Counted from the stretch's first letter, positions 13,220 to 21,289 are shown. The stretch: 21,872 nucleotides of DNA from Methanomicrobiales archaeon (GCA_012521035.1 JAAYND010000040.1:1-21872), one strand, 5' to 3'. A program made the numbers and translations. The notes: generated by a model not told the origin, from the letters alone.

Positions 13220-14397
13220 ACAGGATTACACAGTGCATGCATGGACGGGGAACGGTCAGCGGCGTTATGCGCCACCGAGAGAGGCCTCTTACCGAGGTGC
13301 CGGGGAAGTACCTCGCGTTCGTGCAGGACTACCGGCCGGTCGTCTTCTGGAACCTCACTGACCGGTGCAACCTCGGCTGCGCCCACTGCTACAGCCGGTC
13401 CGGGCCGGGCTCGCGGACGGACGGGGAACTCTCGACCGAAGAAGCCCTCGCGCTCATCGATGACCTCGCCGTAGCGGGCGTCCCGCTCATCCTCTTCTCC
13501 GGCGGCGAACCCCTCCTCCGCGAGGACCTGCCGGAACTCGCGCGTGCGGCGGCGGAGAGCGGGATCAAGACCGCGCTCAGCACGAACGGCACCCTGATCA
13601 CCCCTGATGCCGCCCGGACGATCAAGGACTCAGGGATAGGCTACGCCGGGATATCGCTCGACGGTGCATCCCCGGAGACCCACGACGCGTTCCGGGGGAG
13701 TGAGGGTGCGTTTGCGAGGGCTGTTGAAGGGTTTGCCCGGTGCCGGGAGGCTGGCATCCGGACCGGCCTCCGGGTCACCCTGACGAGGGAGAACATGGGG
13801 GAACTCGATGCCCTGGTCGACCTTGCGGGAACGCTCGGCGCCTCGCGGTTCTGCCTCTACTGGCTTGTGCCGAGCGGGCGGGGGAGCGAGACCTACGACC
13901 GGCTCCAGGTGGGGCCAGAGGAGGTCGACGAGGCGCTCACCCTCCTCTACCGGAGGGCGCTCGAGACCGATCCGGGCGCCATGGAGTTCCTCACCGTCGA
14001 TGCCCCGCAGGACTGCATCCACCTCCTCCGTGCCATGGAACGGGACGGGTCGCCCGATCTGGCCGGGGCCGAGGCGCTCGTCCGGTCCCTGAACGGCGGA
14101 TGCAGCGCGGGCAAGCGGGTGGCAAACATCGACCCGAAGGGGAACGTCTACCCCTGCCAGTTCGCCCGGTCGCCCGAGTTCCTCGTTGGGAACGTCCGGG
14201 ACCGGCCGTTCTCGCGCCTCTGGCAGGATGCGGAGAATCCCGTTCTCTCCCGGTTCAGGGCGACACCGCGGGACCTCTCGGGGAAGTGCGGCCGGTGCGG
14301 CTACCGGGACCTCTGCGGCGGCGGCTGCCGGGTGCGGGCGTATGCGGCAGGCGGGGACTTCTCTGCAGAAGACCCGTTCTGTTTCGTCGAGGAGTAA
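13216..14397 (+). CDS. ahbC: AhbC, 12,18-didecarboxysiroheme deacetylase (radical SAM)
   Basis: This 393-residue radical SAM/SPASM enzyme removes the two acetate chains of 12,18-didecarboxysiroheme to give Fe-coproporphyrin III, the substrate of AhbD. Its cluster motif is CNLGCAHC at 51-58 with GGEP at 96-99. The N-terminal run PGKYLAFVQDYRPVVFWNLT, STNGTLI and the RGSETYDRL segment fit AhbC rather than AhbD. The SPASM cysteines are 358, 361, 367, 371 and 389 (CGRCGYRDLCGGGC), plus earlier ones in GGCSAGKR and YPCQF. The ATG overlaps the stop of ahbB (ATGA). Met18 is an alternative start nearer the conserved region. The gene ends 18 bases from the catalase stop on the other strand. Confidence 0.88.
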   Translation: MNRITQCMHGRGTVSGVMRHRERPLTEVPGKYLAFVQDYRPVVFWNLTDRCNLGCAHCYSRSGPGSRTDGELSTEEALALIDDLAVAGVPLILFSGGEPLLREDLPELARAAAESGIKTALSTNGTLITPDAARTIKDSGIGYAGISLDGASPETHDAFRGSEGAFARAVEGFARCREAGIRTGLRVTLTRENMGELDALVDLAGTLGASRFCLYWLVPSGRGSETYDRLQVGPEEVDEALTLLYRRALETDPGAMEFLTVDAPQDCIHLLRAMERDGSPDLAGAEALVRSLNGGCSAGKRVANIDPKGNVYPCQFARSPEFLVGNVRDRPFSRLWQDAENPVLSRFRATPRDLSGKCGRCGYRDLCGGGCRVRAYAAGGDFSAEDPFCFVEE

Positions 14398-14402
14398 AAA
14401 AG
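14395..14402 (-). terminator. poly-T transcript end behind the catalase gene
   Basis: On the minus strand CTTTTTTAC (14394-14402) begins about 14 bases after the catalase stop. Archaeal termination often needs only such a T run. It overlaps the stop codon of the converging haem operon. Confidence 0.4.
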
Positions 14403-14415
14403 AGAGGTTTTGCCG

Positions 14416-15873
14416 CTACGTTACGTTCGTGAGGGGGATGCCGAGCGCGTCCGCGACACCCTTCCCGTAGGCCGGGTCGGCCTTTAAACAGTTTCCGATG
14501 TGGCGGATCTTGATGAAGCCGGGCGCATCCCCCATCGCCCGCGCGGTGTTCTCGAAGAGGACCTGCTGCTGTTCTGGGCTCATCAGGCGGAAGAGTTTGC
14601 CCGGCTGGGTGTAGTAGTCGTCGTCGTCCTCGCGGAAGTTCCAGGCCCCCGCCGCACCGGAGAGTTCCAGGAACGGATCCTTATACTCGGGCTGCTCCTG
14701 CCACTCGCCGAAACTGTTCGGCTCGTAGCCGACGGCGGAACCGGCGTTGCCGTCCACCCGCATCTGGCCGTCGCGGTGAGAGGGGTTCGCGTAGCATCTC
14801 GGCCGGTTGACCGGGATCTGGTGGTGGTTGACCCCCAGGCGGTAGCGCTGCGCGTCCCCGTATGCAAAGAGGCGCCCCTGCAGCATCCTGTCGGGTGAGA
14901 AACTGATCCCCGGCACCACGGCGGCGGGGTTGAACGCCGCCTGCTCCACATCCTGGAAGTAGTTCTCGGGGTTCCTGTTCAGTTCGAGCACGCCCACCTC
15001 GATCAGGGGGAACTCCCCCTTGTACCAGACCTTGGTGAGGTCGAAGGGGTTGTAGGGCATCTTCTTCGCCTGCTCCTCGGTCATCACCTGGATGTACATC
15101 GTCCAGCGGGGGTAGTCGCCCCGCTCGATGCTCTCGAAGAGGTCGCGCTGGTGGCTCTCGCGATCTTTGGCGACGATCGCCTCGGCCTCCTCGTCGGTCA
15201 GGTTCTTGATGCCCTGCTGGGTGTGGAGGTGGAACTTGACCCAGACGCGCTCGTCTCGCGCGTTGATCATGCTGTAGGCGTGGCTGCCAAAGCCGTGCAT
15301 GTGGCGGTAGGAGAAGGGGATCCCGCGGTCGCTCATGGTGATCGTCACCTGGTGGAGCGATTCGGGAAGGGATGTCCAGAAGTCCCAGTTGTTCTTTGCG
15401 GACCGCATGTTCGTCTTCGGGTCGCGCTTGACGGCGCGGTTGAGGTCAGGAAACTTGTGGGGGTCGCGTATGAAGAAGACGGGCGTGTTGTTTCCGACCA
15501 GGTCCCAGTTCCCTTCTTCGGTGTAGAACTTCATGGCAAAGCCGCGGATGTCGCGTTCCGCGTCGGCCGCACCGCGTTCGCCCGCGACGGTCGAGAAGCG
15601 GACGAAGGCCTCGGTCTTCTTGCCCACTTCCGAGAAGATCTTCGCTTTCGTGTACCGGGTGATGTCGTGGGTGACGGTGAACGTGCCGAACGCCCCCGAC
15701 CCCTTGGCATGCATCCGCCGTTCCGGGATAACCTCCCGGTTGAAGTGCGCGAGTTTCTCCTGGTACCAGACGTCCTGCATCAGCATGGGGCCGCGGGGAC
15801 CCGCGGTCATGGCGTTCTGGTTGTCTGGCACGGGTGCGCCGGCAGCAGTGGTCAGTTTCTTCTTGTTCTCCAT
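14416..15873 (-). CDS. katA: monofunctional haem catalase, small-subunit (clade 3) type
   Basis: This 485-residue haem b enzyme turns hydrogen peroxide into water and oxygen in the cytoplasm. It is full length for small-subunit catalases. The key residues are distal His55 (RMHAKG), Asn128 (GNNTPVFF) and the proximal haem ligand Tyr338 in RLFAYGDAQRYRLG. These sit one place after His54, Asn127 and Tyr337 of Proteus mirabilis catalase. The N-terminus MENKKKLTTAAGAPVPDNQN is also typical. A GAGG lies 11-14 bases before the ATG, and AATTATCC at about 15922-15930 (minus strand) is a possible TATA box that would give a leader of about 25 nt. Its haem could be supplied by the adjacent ahb genes. Confidence 0.95.
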   Translation of the reverse strand: MENKKKLTTAAGAPVPDNQNAMTAGPRGPMLMQDVWYQEKLAHFNREVIPERRMHAKGSGAFGTFTVTHDITRYTKAKIFSEVGKKTEAFVRFSTVAGERGAADAERDIRGFAMKFYTEEGNWDLVGNNTPVFFIRDPHKFPDLNRAVKRDPKTNMRSAKNNWDFWTSLPESLHQVTITMSDRGIPFSYRHMHGFGSHAYSMINARDERVWVKFHLHTQQGIKNLTDEEAEAIVAKDRESHQRDLFESIERGDYPRWTMYIQVMTEEQAKKMPYNPFDLTKVWYKGEFPLIEVGVLELNRNPENYFQDVEQAAFNPAAVVPGISFSPDRMLQGRLFAYGDAQRYRLGVNHHQIPVNRPRCYANPSHRDGQMRVDGNAGSAVGYEPNSFGEWQEQPEYKDPFLELSGAAGAWNFREDDDDYYTQPGKLFRLMSPEQQQVLFENTARAMGDAPGFIKIRHIGNCLKADPAYGKGVADALGIPLTNVT

Positions 15874-16021
15874 CGGTTACGCCTCATTTCTCTGTAGTTT
15901 ACGGGTAGAACGGGGTGTGGATAATTGGTTTGTTGTAGACTTGCCCCGGTCAGATTTAACCCTGTCGGGCCGGTCTGCACAACCCGATGCCGGGAGGGCG
16001 GGCTGCGGGACGTTGCGCGCC

Positions 16022-17338
16022 TCACGGGAGGTATTCGTCCACGTACTCGAGGAACCGCTCCACGGTCGCCGTCGAGTAGGGCCCTTCCTCGTAGGCCGCC
16101 GCGAGGGTCAGGCGGTCGCGGAAGGTGGAGGCGATCACCAAGAATCCGTACGGCCAGCAGACGCAGGGGAGGTACTGGATCTCCCGGAGATCGAGCATCG
16201 AACCGTCCTTCCCCGGGACCGGGAGATAATCGCCGGGATCGAAGATGCCGAGGTTCGAGAAGACCGGGTTTTTGTGGCCGGACGCCTCATACCGGTCGAT
16301 CATCCCGTCGAAGAACGTCCGCACCGCCGGCATCCCGCCGGCCATGATCTCCTCATAGAAGAGGATGGTCGCGAGGCCGAGGCTGCCCGCCTTGCGGCGG
16401 GCCGTTATCGACGTCACCTGGCCGACGATATCCGGGAGCCGTGCCCCTTCCCCGGCAGAGAGGGTGGCCTCGTAGGCGATGGAGAGGTTCGCGAGCAGAG
16501 CGTCGTCGTAGAGGCCGGGATACTTCCTCCGCAGATCGGCCGAGGTCAGGAGCGACCGGGGCGCTCCCCGGTCGGAGGGGTCATGCCGGATCTTTGCAAG
16601 GGCGAGGAAGTATGCAGCGATCAGGACGTCGTTCACCGTAGCCCCGTGCTCTCTCCCGAACGCCTTTATCCGGCCGAGCCGTTCCGGCGCGAGCGTCCGG
16701 CGGGCGACACGGGGCGTCCCCCTCCCGGTTTGCTCGACCGGAAAGCGCCACCGGTCGACGAACGGCTCCTCCTCCGCGAGCGCCTGCCGCTGCTCTTCCT
16801 CCGGGTAGAGCGCAAGGACTCTCTTCGTGCTCCGCTCATAAGGGGCGCGGGACGGCGTTCGGAAGCCCGGGTCGTCCATGATCCCCCGGTAGACGGCAAA
16901 GACCTCCCGGGCAAGGGTGAGGGCGCCGGCCGCGTCGCAGAAGCCGTGGTGGCAGGTGACGGCGACGACGTCCCCCGCCGCTCTCCGGTAGAGGTTGACC
17001 CGCACCTGCGGGCCGGAACGGACGTCGAGCGGCGGGGGTGGCGTCGTGAGAGGCTCGTCGGCGCCGCCCCGGGTGAGGATGAACGCTCGTTCCCATTCAT
17101 CCTCCGGGACCTCCTCCCAGACCGGCCGGTCGTCAACTTCTGCGTAGCGGGACCTGATGTAGGGATCGGAGGCGACCACCCTCATCGTCGCCTCCCGCAG
17201 GACACCGGCATCGATCTCACCGCTGAACGTGAATACGACGTGCATCGAGGGGTCGTAGACCCGCTCGAAGTAGACGTTGAAGACGTCGAACGCGGGTGCG
17301 GGATAGCGGGCCGGCGGGGGAGACATTACCATAACCAT
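16022..17338 (-). CDS. stand-alone condensation/acyltransferase-type protein (HHxxxDAAG)
   Basis: This 438-residue protein belongs to the CoA-dependent acyltransferase superfamily that includes NRPS condensation domains, PapA proteins and alcohol acetyltransferases. The catalytic motif is CHHGFCDAAG, with His130, His131 and Asp135. A second family landmark is the ATVNDVLIAAYFLALAK helix about 100 residues later, and the C-terminal PYGFLVIASTFRDRLTLAAAYE strand pair. It would join an acyl group to an alcohol or amine; the substrates are unknown. There is no adenylation or carrier domain nearby, so it is not part of an NRPS. The start is ambiguous between ATGs at 17338, 17332 and 17326, with no clear ribosome site. 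It is divergent from the ferredoxin-domain gene. Confidence 0.78.
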   Translation of the reverse strand: MVMVMSPPPARYPAPAFDVFNVYFERVYDPSMHVVFTFSGEIDAGVLREATMRVVASDPYIRSRYAEVDDRPVWEEVPEDEWERAFILTRGGADEPLTTPPPPLDVRSGPQVRVNLYRRAAGDVVAVTCHHGFCDAAGALTLAREVFAVYRGIMDDPGFRTPSRAPYERSTKRVLALYPEEEQRQALAEEEPFVDRWRFPVEQTGRGTPRVARRTLAPERLGRIKAFGREHGATVNDVLIAAYFLALAKIRHDPSDRGAPRSLLTSADLRRKYPGLYDDALLANLSIAYEATLSAGEGARLPDIVGQVTSITARRKAGSLGLATILFYEEIMAGGMPAVRTFFDGMIDRYEASGHKNPVFSNLGIFDPGDYLPVPGKDGSMLDLREIQYLPCVCWPYGFLVIASTFRDRLTLAAAYEEGPYSTATVERFLEYVDEYLP

Positions 17339-17429
17339 CGTTTTGTTCGGGGATAACTGCTTTCGTGCGATACCTAGTTAAGAAACGGCGCCAAGGATAC
17401 TGAACGGAACCTTTACGGGGGTGTCTGCC
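17339..17429. promoter_or_regulatory. divergent promoter region
   Basis: On the minus strand TTTCTTAACTAGG (about 17376-17388) is a weak TATA candidate for the acyltransferase gene. On the plus strand GGGGGTG (17417-17423) lies six bases before the ATG at 17430, which makes that ATG the likely start of the ferredoxin-domain gene rather than the in-frame GTG at 17421. Confidence 0.4.
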
Positions 17430-18299
17430 ATGAAGCGAAAGATCATCGATATCGACGAGGAGAAATGCACCGGGTGCGGGCTCTGCATACCGGACTGCCC
17501 TGAAGGAGCGCTCCAGATCATCGACGGGAAGGCAAGGCTCGTGAGCGACCTCTTCTGTGATGGGCTCGGCGCCTGCATCGGGACGTGTCCCGAGGGGGCG
17601 ATCTGCGTCGTCGAACGCGAGGCCGAACCCTATAGCGAGGAGGCGGTGATGGAGAAGATTGTCCCGCAGGGGATGGGTGTCATCAAGGCACACCTGGAGC
17701 ATCTCCTCGGCCACGGGGAGGAGGCCCTCTACCACCGGGCGATCGATTACCTGAACGCCAACGAGATCCCGGTCCCCCCGCACGAGACACCCGCCGCCCC
17801 CGCAGCATGTCCGGGCACCGTGGCAAGGAGCCTTCAGCGGGAAGAGGCCAGAAGTGCGGAACAGGCCGCACGGATCGAGTCGGAACTCCGGCAGTGGCCG
17901 GTCCAGCTGACGCTCGTCAACCCCTCTGCCTCCTACTTCGACGATGCGGATCTCCTCGTCTCCGGCGACTGTGTCCCCTTCGCCTACCCCGAGTTTCACC
18001 GGGACTTCCTGCAGGGGAAGATCCTGCTCATCTTCTGCCCGAAACTGGATGCGGATACCGAGGGATACATCACGAAACTCGCCGAGATCTTCTCACGGCA
18101 CACGGTCCGGTCGATCACCGTCCTGCACATGGAGGTGCCCTGCTGCAGCGGGGTGCGCTACATCGTGGACAAGGCCCTGAAACGCGCCGGAAAAGAGATC
18201 CCGGTGGCCGAGAAGACGATAACGCTGCAAGGCGAGGCAGTGGAAGGGAGCATCGTCCGGCGCCGGGGCCCCGGCACGGGTCACCGCCGCGAGATGTAA
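17430..18299 (+). CDS. ferredoxin-domain iron-sulfur protein with a conserved C-terminal domain
   Basis: The first 60 residues form a two-cluster ferredoxin: CTGCGLCIPDCP at 13-24 is a full 4Fe-4S motif, while CDGLGACIGTCP at 43-54 has Leu46 where the second Cys would be, so this site has three cysteines. From memory this CDGLGAC form is normal for a family found in many anaerobes. Residues about 65-160 are helical and Glu/Ala/Pro-rich. Residues about 160-270 form a second domain with WPVQLTLVNP, FCPKLD and a VPCCSG cysteine pair, function unknown. The 289-residue protein is probably a cytoplasmic electron carrier or redox enzyme. Its 3' end overlaps the convergent glycosylase gene by 19 bases. 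Confidence 0.82.
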   Translation: MKRKIIDIDEEKCTGCGLCIPDCPEGALQIIDGKARLVSDLFCDGLGACIGTCPEGAICVVEREAEPYSEEAVMEKIVPQGMGVIKAHLEHLLGHGEEALYHRAIDYLNANEIPVPPHETPAAPAACPGTVARSLQREEARSAEQAARIESELRQWPVQLTLVNPSASYFDDADLLVSGDCVPFAYPEFHRDFLQGKILLIFCPKLDADTEGYITKLAEIFSRHTVRSITVLHMEVPCCSGVRYIVDKALKRAGKEIPVAEKTITLQGEAVEGSIVRRRGPGTGHRREM

Positions 18300-18871
18300 C
18301 GGCTCCCTTTGAGGTAGAACCGGAGCGGGAGGTCTGCCGCCTTCGTGATCCCGATCCGGGTCGTCTGCACGATCTCCCCGCCCGCTCCCTCTACCCGGCG
18401 GCCGGGGAGGCTCTCGGGCGACCAGATCTCGAGGGGCCCCCCGGAGAGGGATCTCCCGTCGAGGTCCATCGTGATGTTGAGCGCCTGCGTCAGTTTGCCC
18501 GGTCCGCTCGTGAGCGCGAACGGGTCGTCCGTTCCCCGCCGCGCCTGCATGAGACCGATCCCGCCGGCCGGTTCAAGCGCCCGGACGAGAACCGCCTCTC
18601 CCGTCCCCTCGGGGCCGGTCACGACGTTGAAGCAGGTGTGCAGGCCGTAGATCCGGTAGACGTAGGCATGGCCCGCCGGCCCGAACATCGCCTGGTTCCG
18701 CGGCGTCTCTCCCCGGTACGAGTGGGCTGCCGGGTCGTCCCGGAGGTAGGCTTCGACCTCGACGATCCACCCCATCGTCGCTGCCTCTTCCCGGTGCACG
18801 AGCAGGCACCCCAGCAGGTCTTTTGCAACGGTCACGGTATCGCGTTCGTAAAATGATGGGGGAAGGATCAT
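18281..18871 (-). CDS. alkyladenine (3-methyladenine) DNA glycosylase, AAG/MPG family
   Basis: This 196-residue enzyme removes 3-methyladenine and related damaged purines from DNA by base flipping. The conserved blocks are VAKDLLGCLL at 15-24, IVEVEAYL at 36-43 (catalytic Glu40 and Tyr42, equal to Glu125 and Tyr127 of human AAG), MFGPAGHAYVYRIYG at 62-76 and LTSGPGKLTQAL at 120-131. The length is normal for prokaryotic members. Its ATG at 18871 has no clear ribosome site; a weak CTTTCAGG lies about 27 bases upstream. It complements the AlkD-type gene in the same window, which acts on an overlapping set of lesions by a different fold. Confidence 0.93.
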   Translation of the reverse strand: MILPPSFYERDTVTVAKDLLGCLLVHREEAATMGWIVEVEAYLRDDPAAHSYRGETPRNQAMFGPAGHAYVYRIYGLHTCFNVVTGPEGTGEAVLVRALEPAGGIGLMQARRGTDDPFALTSGPGKLTQALNITMDLDGRSLSGGPLEIWSPESLPGRRVEGAGGEIVQTTRIGITKAADLPLRFYLKGSRYISRR

Positions 18872-19174
18872 GCGTGTTCTCCGGTCGTATCCTGAAAGAT
18901 CGCCTCTGTCTGCCCATCAAGGTTCCGGGCGAAGGCGAGGCGGCACCGAAGTCCCTTACCACCCGCTCTCCCCGACCATGGGAACTCCGGGACCTGACCG
19001 CTGAATATCGTTCCGGCTGCATAGGTCGCTCGAATTGCCCGGCGCAGCCGCCACAGGTTTTATTCGGAGTTCAAGAGACCTGAAACGGGCTAATGTTTAA
19101 TAGTAGTGGCGGCATAATGGAATATTGTTATCACCCACAACAAAAACAAACCTGCTTATATGGAGGTTCTGAAT
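18872..19174. promoter_or_regulatory. 303-base intergenic region with the cupin promoter
   Basis: No convincing gene is present. The plus-strand frame through 19083 has odd composition and no ribosome site. The base composition shifts to AT-rich from about 19055. TATA candidates are GGTTTTATTC (about 19056-19065) and TGTTTAATAG (about 19094-19103); the latter would give a leader of about 50 nt. GGAGGTT at 19162-19168 lies six bases before the ATG at 19175 and rules out the in-frame ATG at 19160, which overlaps the ribosome site. Confidence 0.5.
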
Positions 19175-19576
19175 ATGAAGAAAGGATTTGCAACCGATAT
19201 CGAGACTGAAACTGTAAAGAACACCGAATTCCGCAGAGTTCTCTACACGAGCAAATTCAGCCAGCTCGTGCTGATGAGCCTGAAGCCCGGCGAGGAGATC
19301 GGCGAGGAGGTTCACGACGACGTCGACCAGTTCTTCCGGTTCGAAGAAGGGGAGGGGAAGGTCGTCATCGACAACACCGAGTACAAGGTGAAGGACGGCA
19401 GCGCCGTAGTCGTGCCGAACAGTGCCAAGCACAACGTGATCAACACCTCAAAGACCGCCGACCTCAAGCTCTACACGATCTACTCGCCGCCGGAGCACCG
19501 TGATGCGGTCGTGCACAAGACCCGCGAAGAGGCCATGGCGGACGACGAGCACTTCGACGGGAAGACGACCGAGTGA
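19175..19576 (+). CDS. small single-domain cupin protein
   Basis: This 133-residue protein is a single beta-barrel cupin. Motif 1 is PGEEIGEEVHDDVDQFFRFEEGEG and motif 2 is VPNSAKHNVIN. One His is present in each motif, but the second His of HxH is Asp and the usual Glu is Gln, a pattern I recall from a widespread group of small bacterial and archaeal cupins. Metal binding is therefore possible but uncertain; the role may be sugar or small-molecule binding, isomerisation or stress-related. Codon use is that of a well-expressed gene, the ribosome site is strong and a clean terminator follows, so it is likely expressed as a single-gene transcript. Confidence 0.88.
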   Translation: MKKGFATDIETETVKNTEFRRVLYTSKFSQLVLMSLKPGEEIGEEVHDDVDQFFRFEEGEGKVVIDNTEYKVKDGSAVVVPNSAKHNVINTSKTADLKLYTIYSPPEHRDAVVHKTREEAMADDEHFDGKTTE

Positions 19577-19614
19577 TCCTTTCCGGATCACTCTAAAATC
19601 AGATCACTTTTTTT
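19571..19614 (+). terminator. intrinsic-type terminator of the cupin gene
   Basis: A perfect 9-bp stem, GAGTGATCC (19571-19579) and GGATCACTC (19585-19593), with a TTTCC loop, overlaps the stop codon. It is followed by a second GATCAC and a run of seven T at 19608-19614. Confidence 0.75.
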
Positions 19615-19641
19615 GTAGTTACGGTAAGTGCCGGGCCGTTC

Positions 19642-19905
19642 TCAGTCCCGCTCGATCTCGCCGCCTGCCCCCCTGATCGTCGTCTCGATCCGTTCCAGCA
19701 GATCGGGGTCGTGGATGGCGAAGTCGAGCATCGGAAATCCCGCCACGAGGGGGATGGGTTTGAATATCGCAAGCGGCGCTGTCCCGTCTTTCTTTGGGCT
19801 TTCGCCCGGGGCGATGATGGAGGTCGTCCCATCCGCCCAGACGGCGAGGTTCCCATAACCCTGTGCGTCCCAGATCGCTTTGATGATTGCATGTGTATGT
19901 AGCAT
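19642..19905 (-). CDS. small conserved-looking protein of unknown function
   Basis: This is an 87-residue soluble protein that I do not recognise. It begins MLHTHAIIKAIWDAQGYGN, continues with a strand-rich middle (LAVWADGTTSIIAPGESP) and ends in DLLERIETTIRGAGGEIERD. Coding potential is supported by a GAGGAG ribosome site six bases before the ATG at 19905 and by balanced amino-acid composition. It lies 56 bases downstream of the AI-2E family permease gene on the same strand and could be co-transcribed with it. It converges on the cupin gene, with the cupin terminator between them. Confidence 0.65.
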   Translation of the reverse strand: MLHTHAIIKAIWDAQGYGNLAVWADGTTSIIAPGESPKKDGTAPLAIFKPIPLVAGFPMLDFAIHDPDLLERIETTIRGAGGEIERD

Positions 19906-19961
19906 GCTCACTCCTCAGAAGAGGAGGGTGCGAGGAGGGTATCAACCTTCCCCATGCCGGT

Positions 19962-21047
19962 TCACCTCGTCGGTGGCGCCTCGGCCTCCCGCGTCTCCGC
20001 CGGGAGAGTCGGCTCTCCCGTAAAGAGGTGGTCGACACCGAGGACCGTGTTCACCCAGGCCCAGTCCTCGCTCGATTGAGCGACCATAAGGACGATGAGG
20101 GTGAGCGGGACGGCGAAGATCATCCCGGCAACACCGAGCGCCCATCCCCAGAAGATGACCGAGAGGACGACCAGGAGGGCGGGGATCTCGAAGCGCCTCG
20201 ATGCGAAGTGCGCGAAGATCGGGTTCTCCACGAGCGCGTTCAGGATCGCGACGACCACGATCACCGCGATCGCGCCCCATATCCCGAACTGGAGCCAGGC
20301 AAAGAAGATCGCCGGGAGCGCCGCGATGACGAGCCCGATGTAGGGGATATACGAGAGCAGGAACGTCATCACCCCCCAGAGGACGGCCGCGTGCACCCCC
20401 ATGACCCAGAGGAACGTACCGAAGAGGAAGCCGTGGATGAGGTTTACCTCGGTCCTGACGATGACGAAGTTGGCCAGGAATTTGCTCATGCGGGAGAACG
20501 ACTCGGCGGCCTCGTCGTTCTTCATCACTTTCCTCACCCGTTCGGGCATCCGCGGCGCCTCAAAGAGCATGAAGACCGTCGTCACCGCTATGAAGAAGAG
20601 GTAGAGGAGAAGATCAGCGATACTGATGGCCGATGAGGAGAGAATTCCCACGAATCCCTGCAGGTTTATCGAAGACGGTGAGAGCGAACCCGTTTCAACC
20701 CCATATCTGTCCAGGAGGGTAAGGATCTCCGATAACCTGGCGGTCAACTCCCGCTGGTAAAGAGGAAGATCGGCGACCAGCGTCTCGAACGAGAAGAAGA
20801 CGAAATAGCAGATAAGCAGAACGGCAAGGCAGGCGACGGCGGCGACCACGCCGACGGCGACGCTCTCAGGGAGTCCCCTCGTTCGAAGGGCTTTCGTTGG
20901 GGGATATATGATCATGGCGAGGATCACCGATACGGCGATGATGGTGACGAGGTATCCGATCGCCTCGATTCCGATAATGAGGAACACCAGTGCCGTCAAC
21001 AGGAGTATGGTGCTCACGCGCCTTGGGAAAATCGGGGTTTCTGTCAT
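19962..21047 (-). CDS. AI-2E family (PerM/YdiK-type) membrane permease
   Basis: This 361-residue integral membrane protein belongs to the PF01594 family, whose members include the proposed autoinducer-2 exporter TqsA and Na+/H+ antiporter-like proteins; the substrate here is unknown. The layout is typical: paired hydrophobic helices at about 12-40, a third at 60-85, a long soluble segment (about 90-135), then helices at about 140-162, 200-235 and 240-275, and a last pair near 285-330. Conserved-looking elements are the GVHAAVLWGVMTFLLSYIPYIG region and NALVENPIF. The C-terminal 25 residues are polar. A TATA box (TGATATAGTA) centred about 28 bases before the ATG at 21047 suggests a leaderless transcript. 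Confidence 0.88.
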   Translation of the reverse strand: MTETPIFPRRVSTILLLTALVFLIIGIEAIGYLVTIIAVSVILAMIIYPPTKALRTRGLPESVAVGVVAAVACLAVLLICYFVFFSFETLVADLPLYQRELTARLSEILTLLDRYGVETGSLSPSSINLQGFVGILSSSAISIADLLLYLFFIAVTTVFMLFEAPRMPERVRKVMKNDEAAESFSRMSKFLANFVIVRTEVNLIHGFLFGTFLWVMGVHAAVLWGVMTFLLSYIPYIGLVIAALPAIFFAWLQFGIWGAIAVIVVVAILNALVENPIFAHFASRRFEIPALLVVLSVIFWGWALGVAGMIFAVPLTLIVLMVAQSSEDWAWVNTVLGVDHLFTGEPTLPAETREAEAPPTR

Positions 21048-21289
21048 CCTGACTGAGATCTTCTTACGGATACTATATCAACCCCGCGATACGCCGCGGA
21101 ACCGACGAGGCCGAGAGATCTGTTCGGCGCGCCCGGCCCCCTCGCTCCGGTCTCGACGGGCTTTGGGGTTCTGCCGGGTGCCGATGATCGCGAAACGATC
21201 GGCGCCGGGTTGGTATCCGCCCGGAGGAATCCGATCGAAAGAGTGGGTAGGCAATTTATAAGCAGAGTACCCGCGAATAATATCCATAA
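21048..21289. promoter_or_regulatory. divergent promoter region between permease and antiporter genes
   Basis: Two TATA boxes face apart: TGATATAGTA on the minus strand (21071-21080) for the permease, and TTTATAAG (21255-21262) on the plus strand for the antiporter, 32 bases before its ATG. Between them a bulged hairpin pairs GGTGCC/GATCG (21177-21190) with CGATC/GGCGCC (21196-21206) around a CGAAA loop; its role is unknown. Confidence 0.5.

Noticed and set aside
16022..17338. Part of a nonribosomal peptide synthetase cluster
   Set aside because: The HHxxxD motif fits a condensation domain, but no adenylation, carrier or thioesterase domain is found nearby.
15533..17356. A 607-codon plus-strand frame across the catalase 5' end and the acyltransferase
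   Set aside because: It spans two well-supported minus-strand genes and their intergenic region, has no family features and looks like a GC shadow.
18823..19083. An 86-codon plus-strand frame upstream of the cupin gene
   Set aside because: It begins inside the glycosylase gene on the other strand, has no ribosome site and shows no protein-like pattern.
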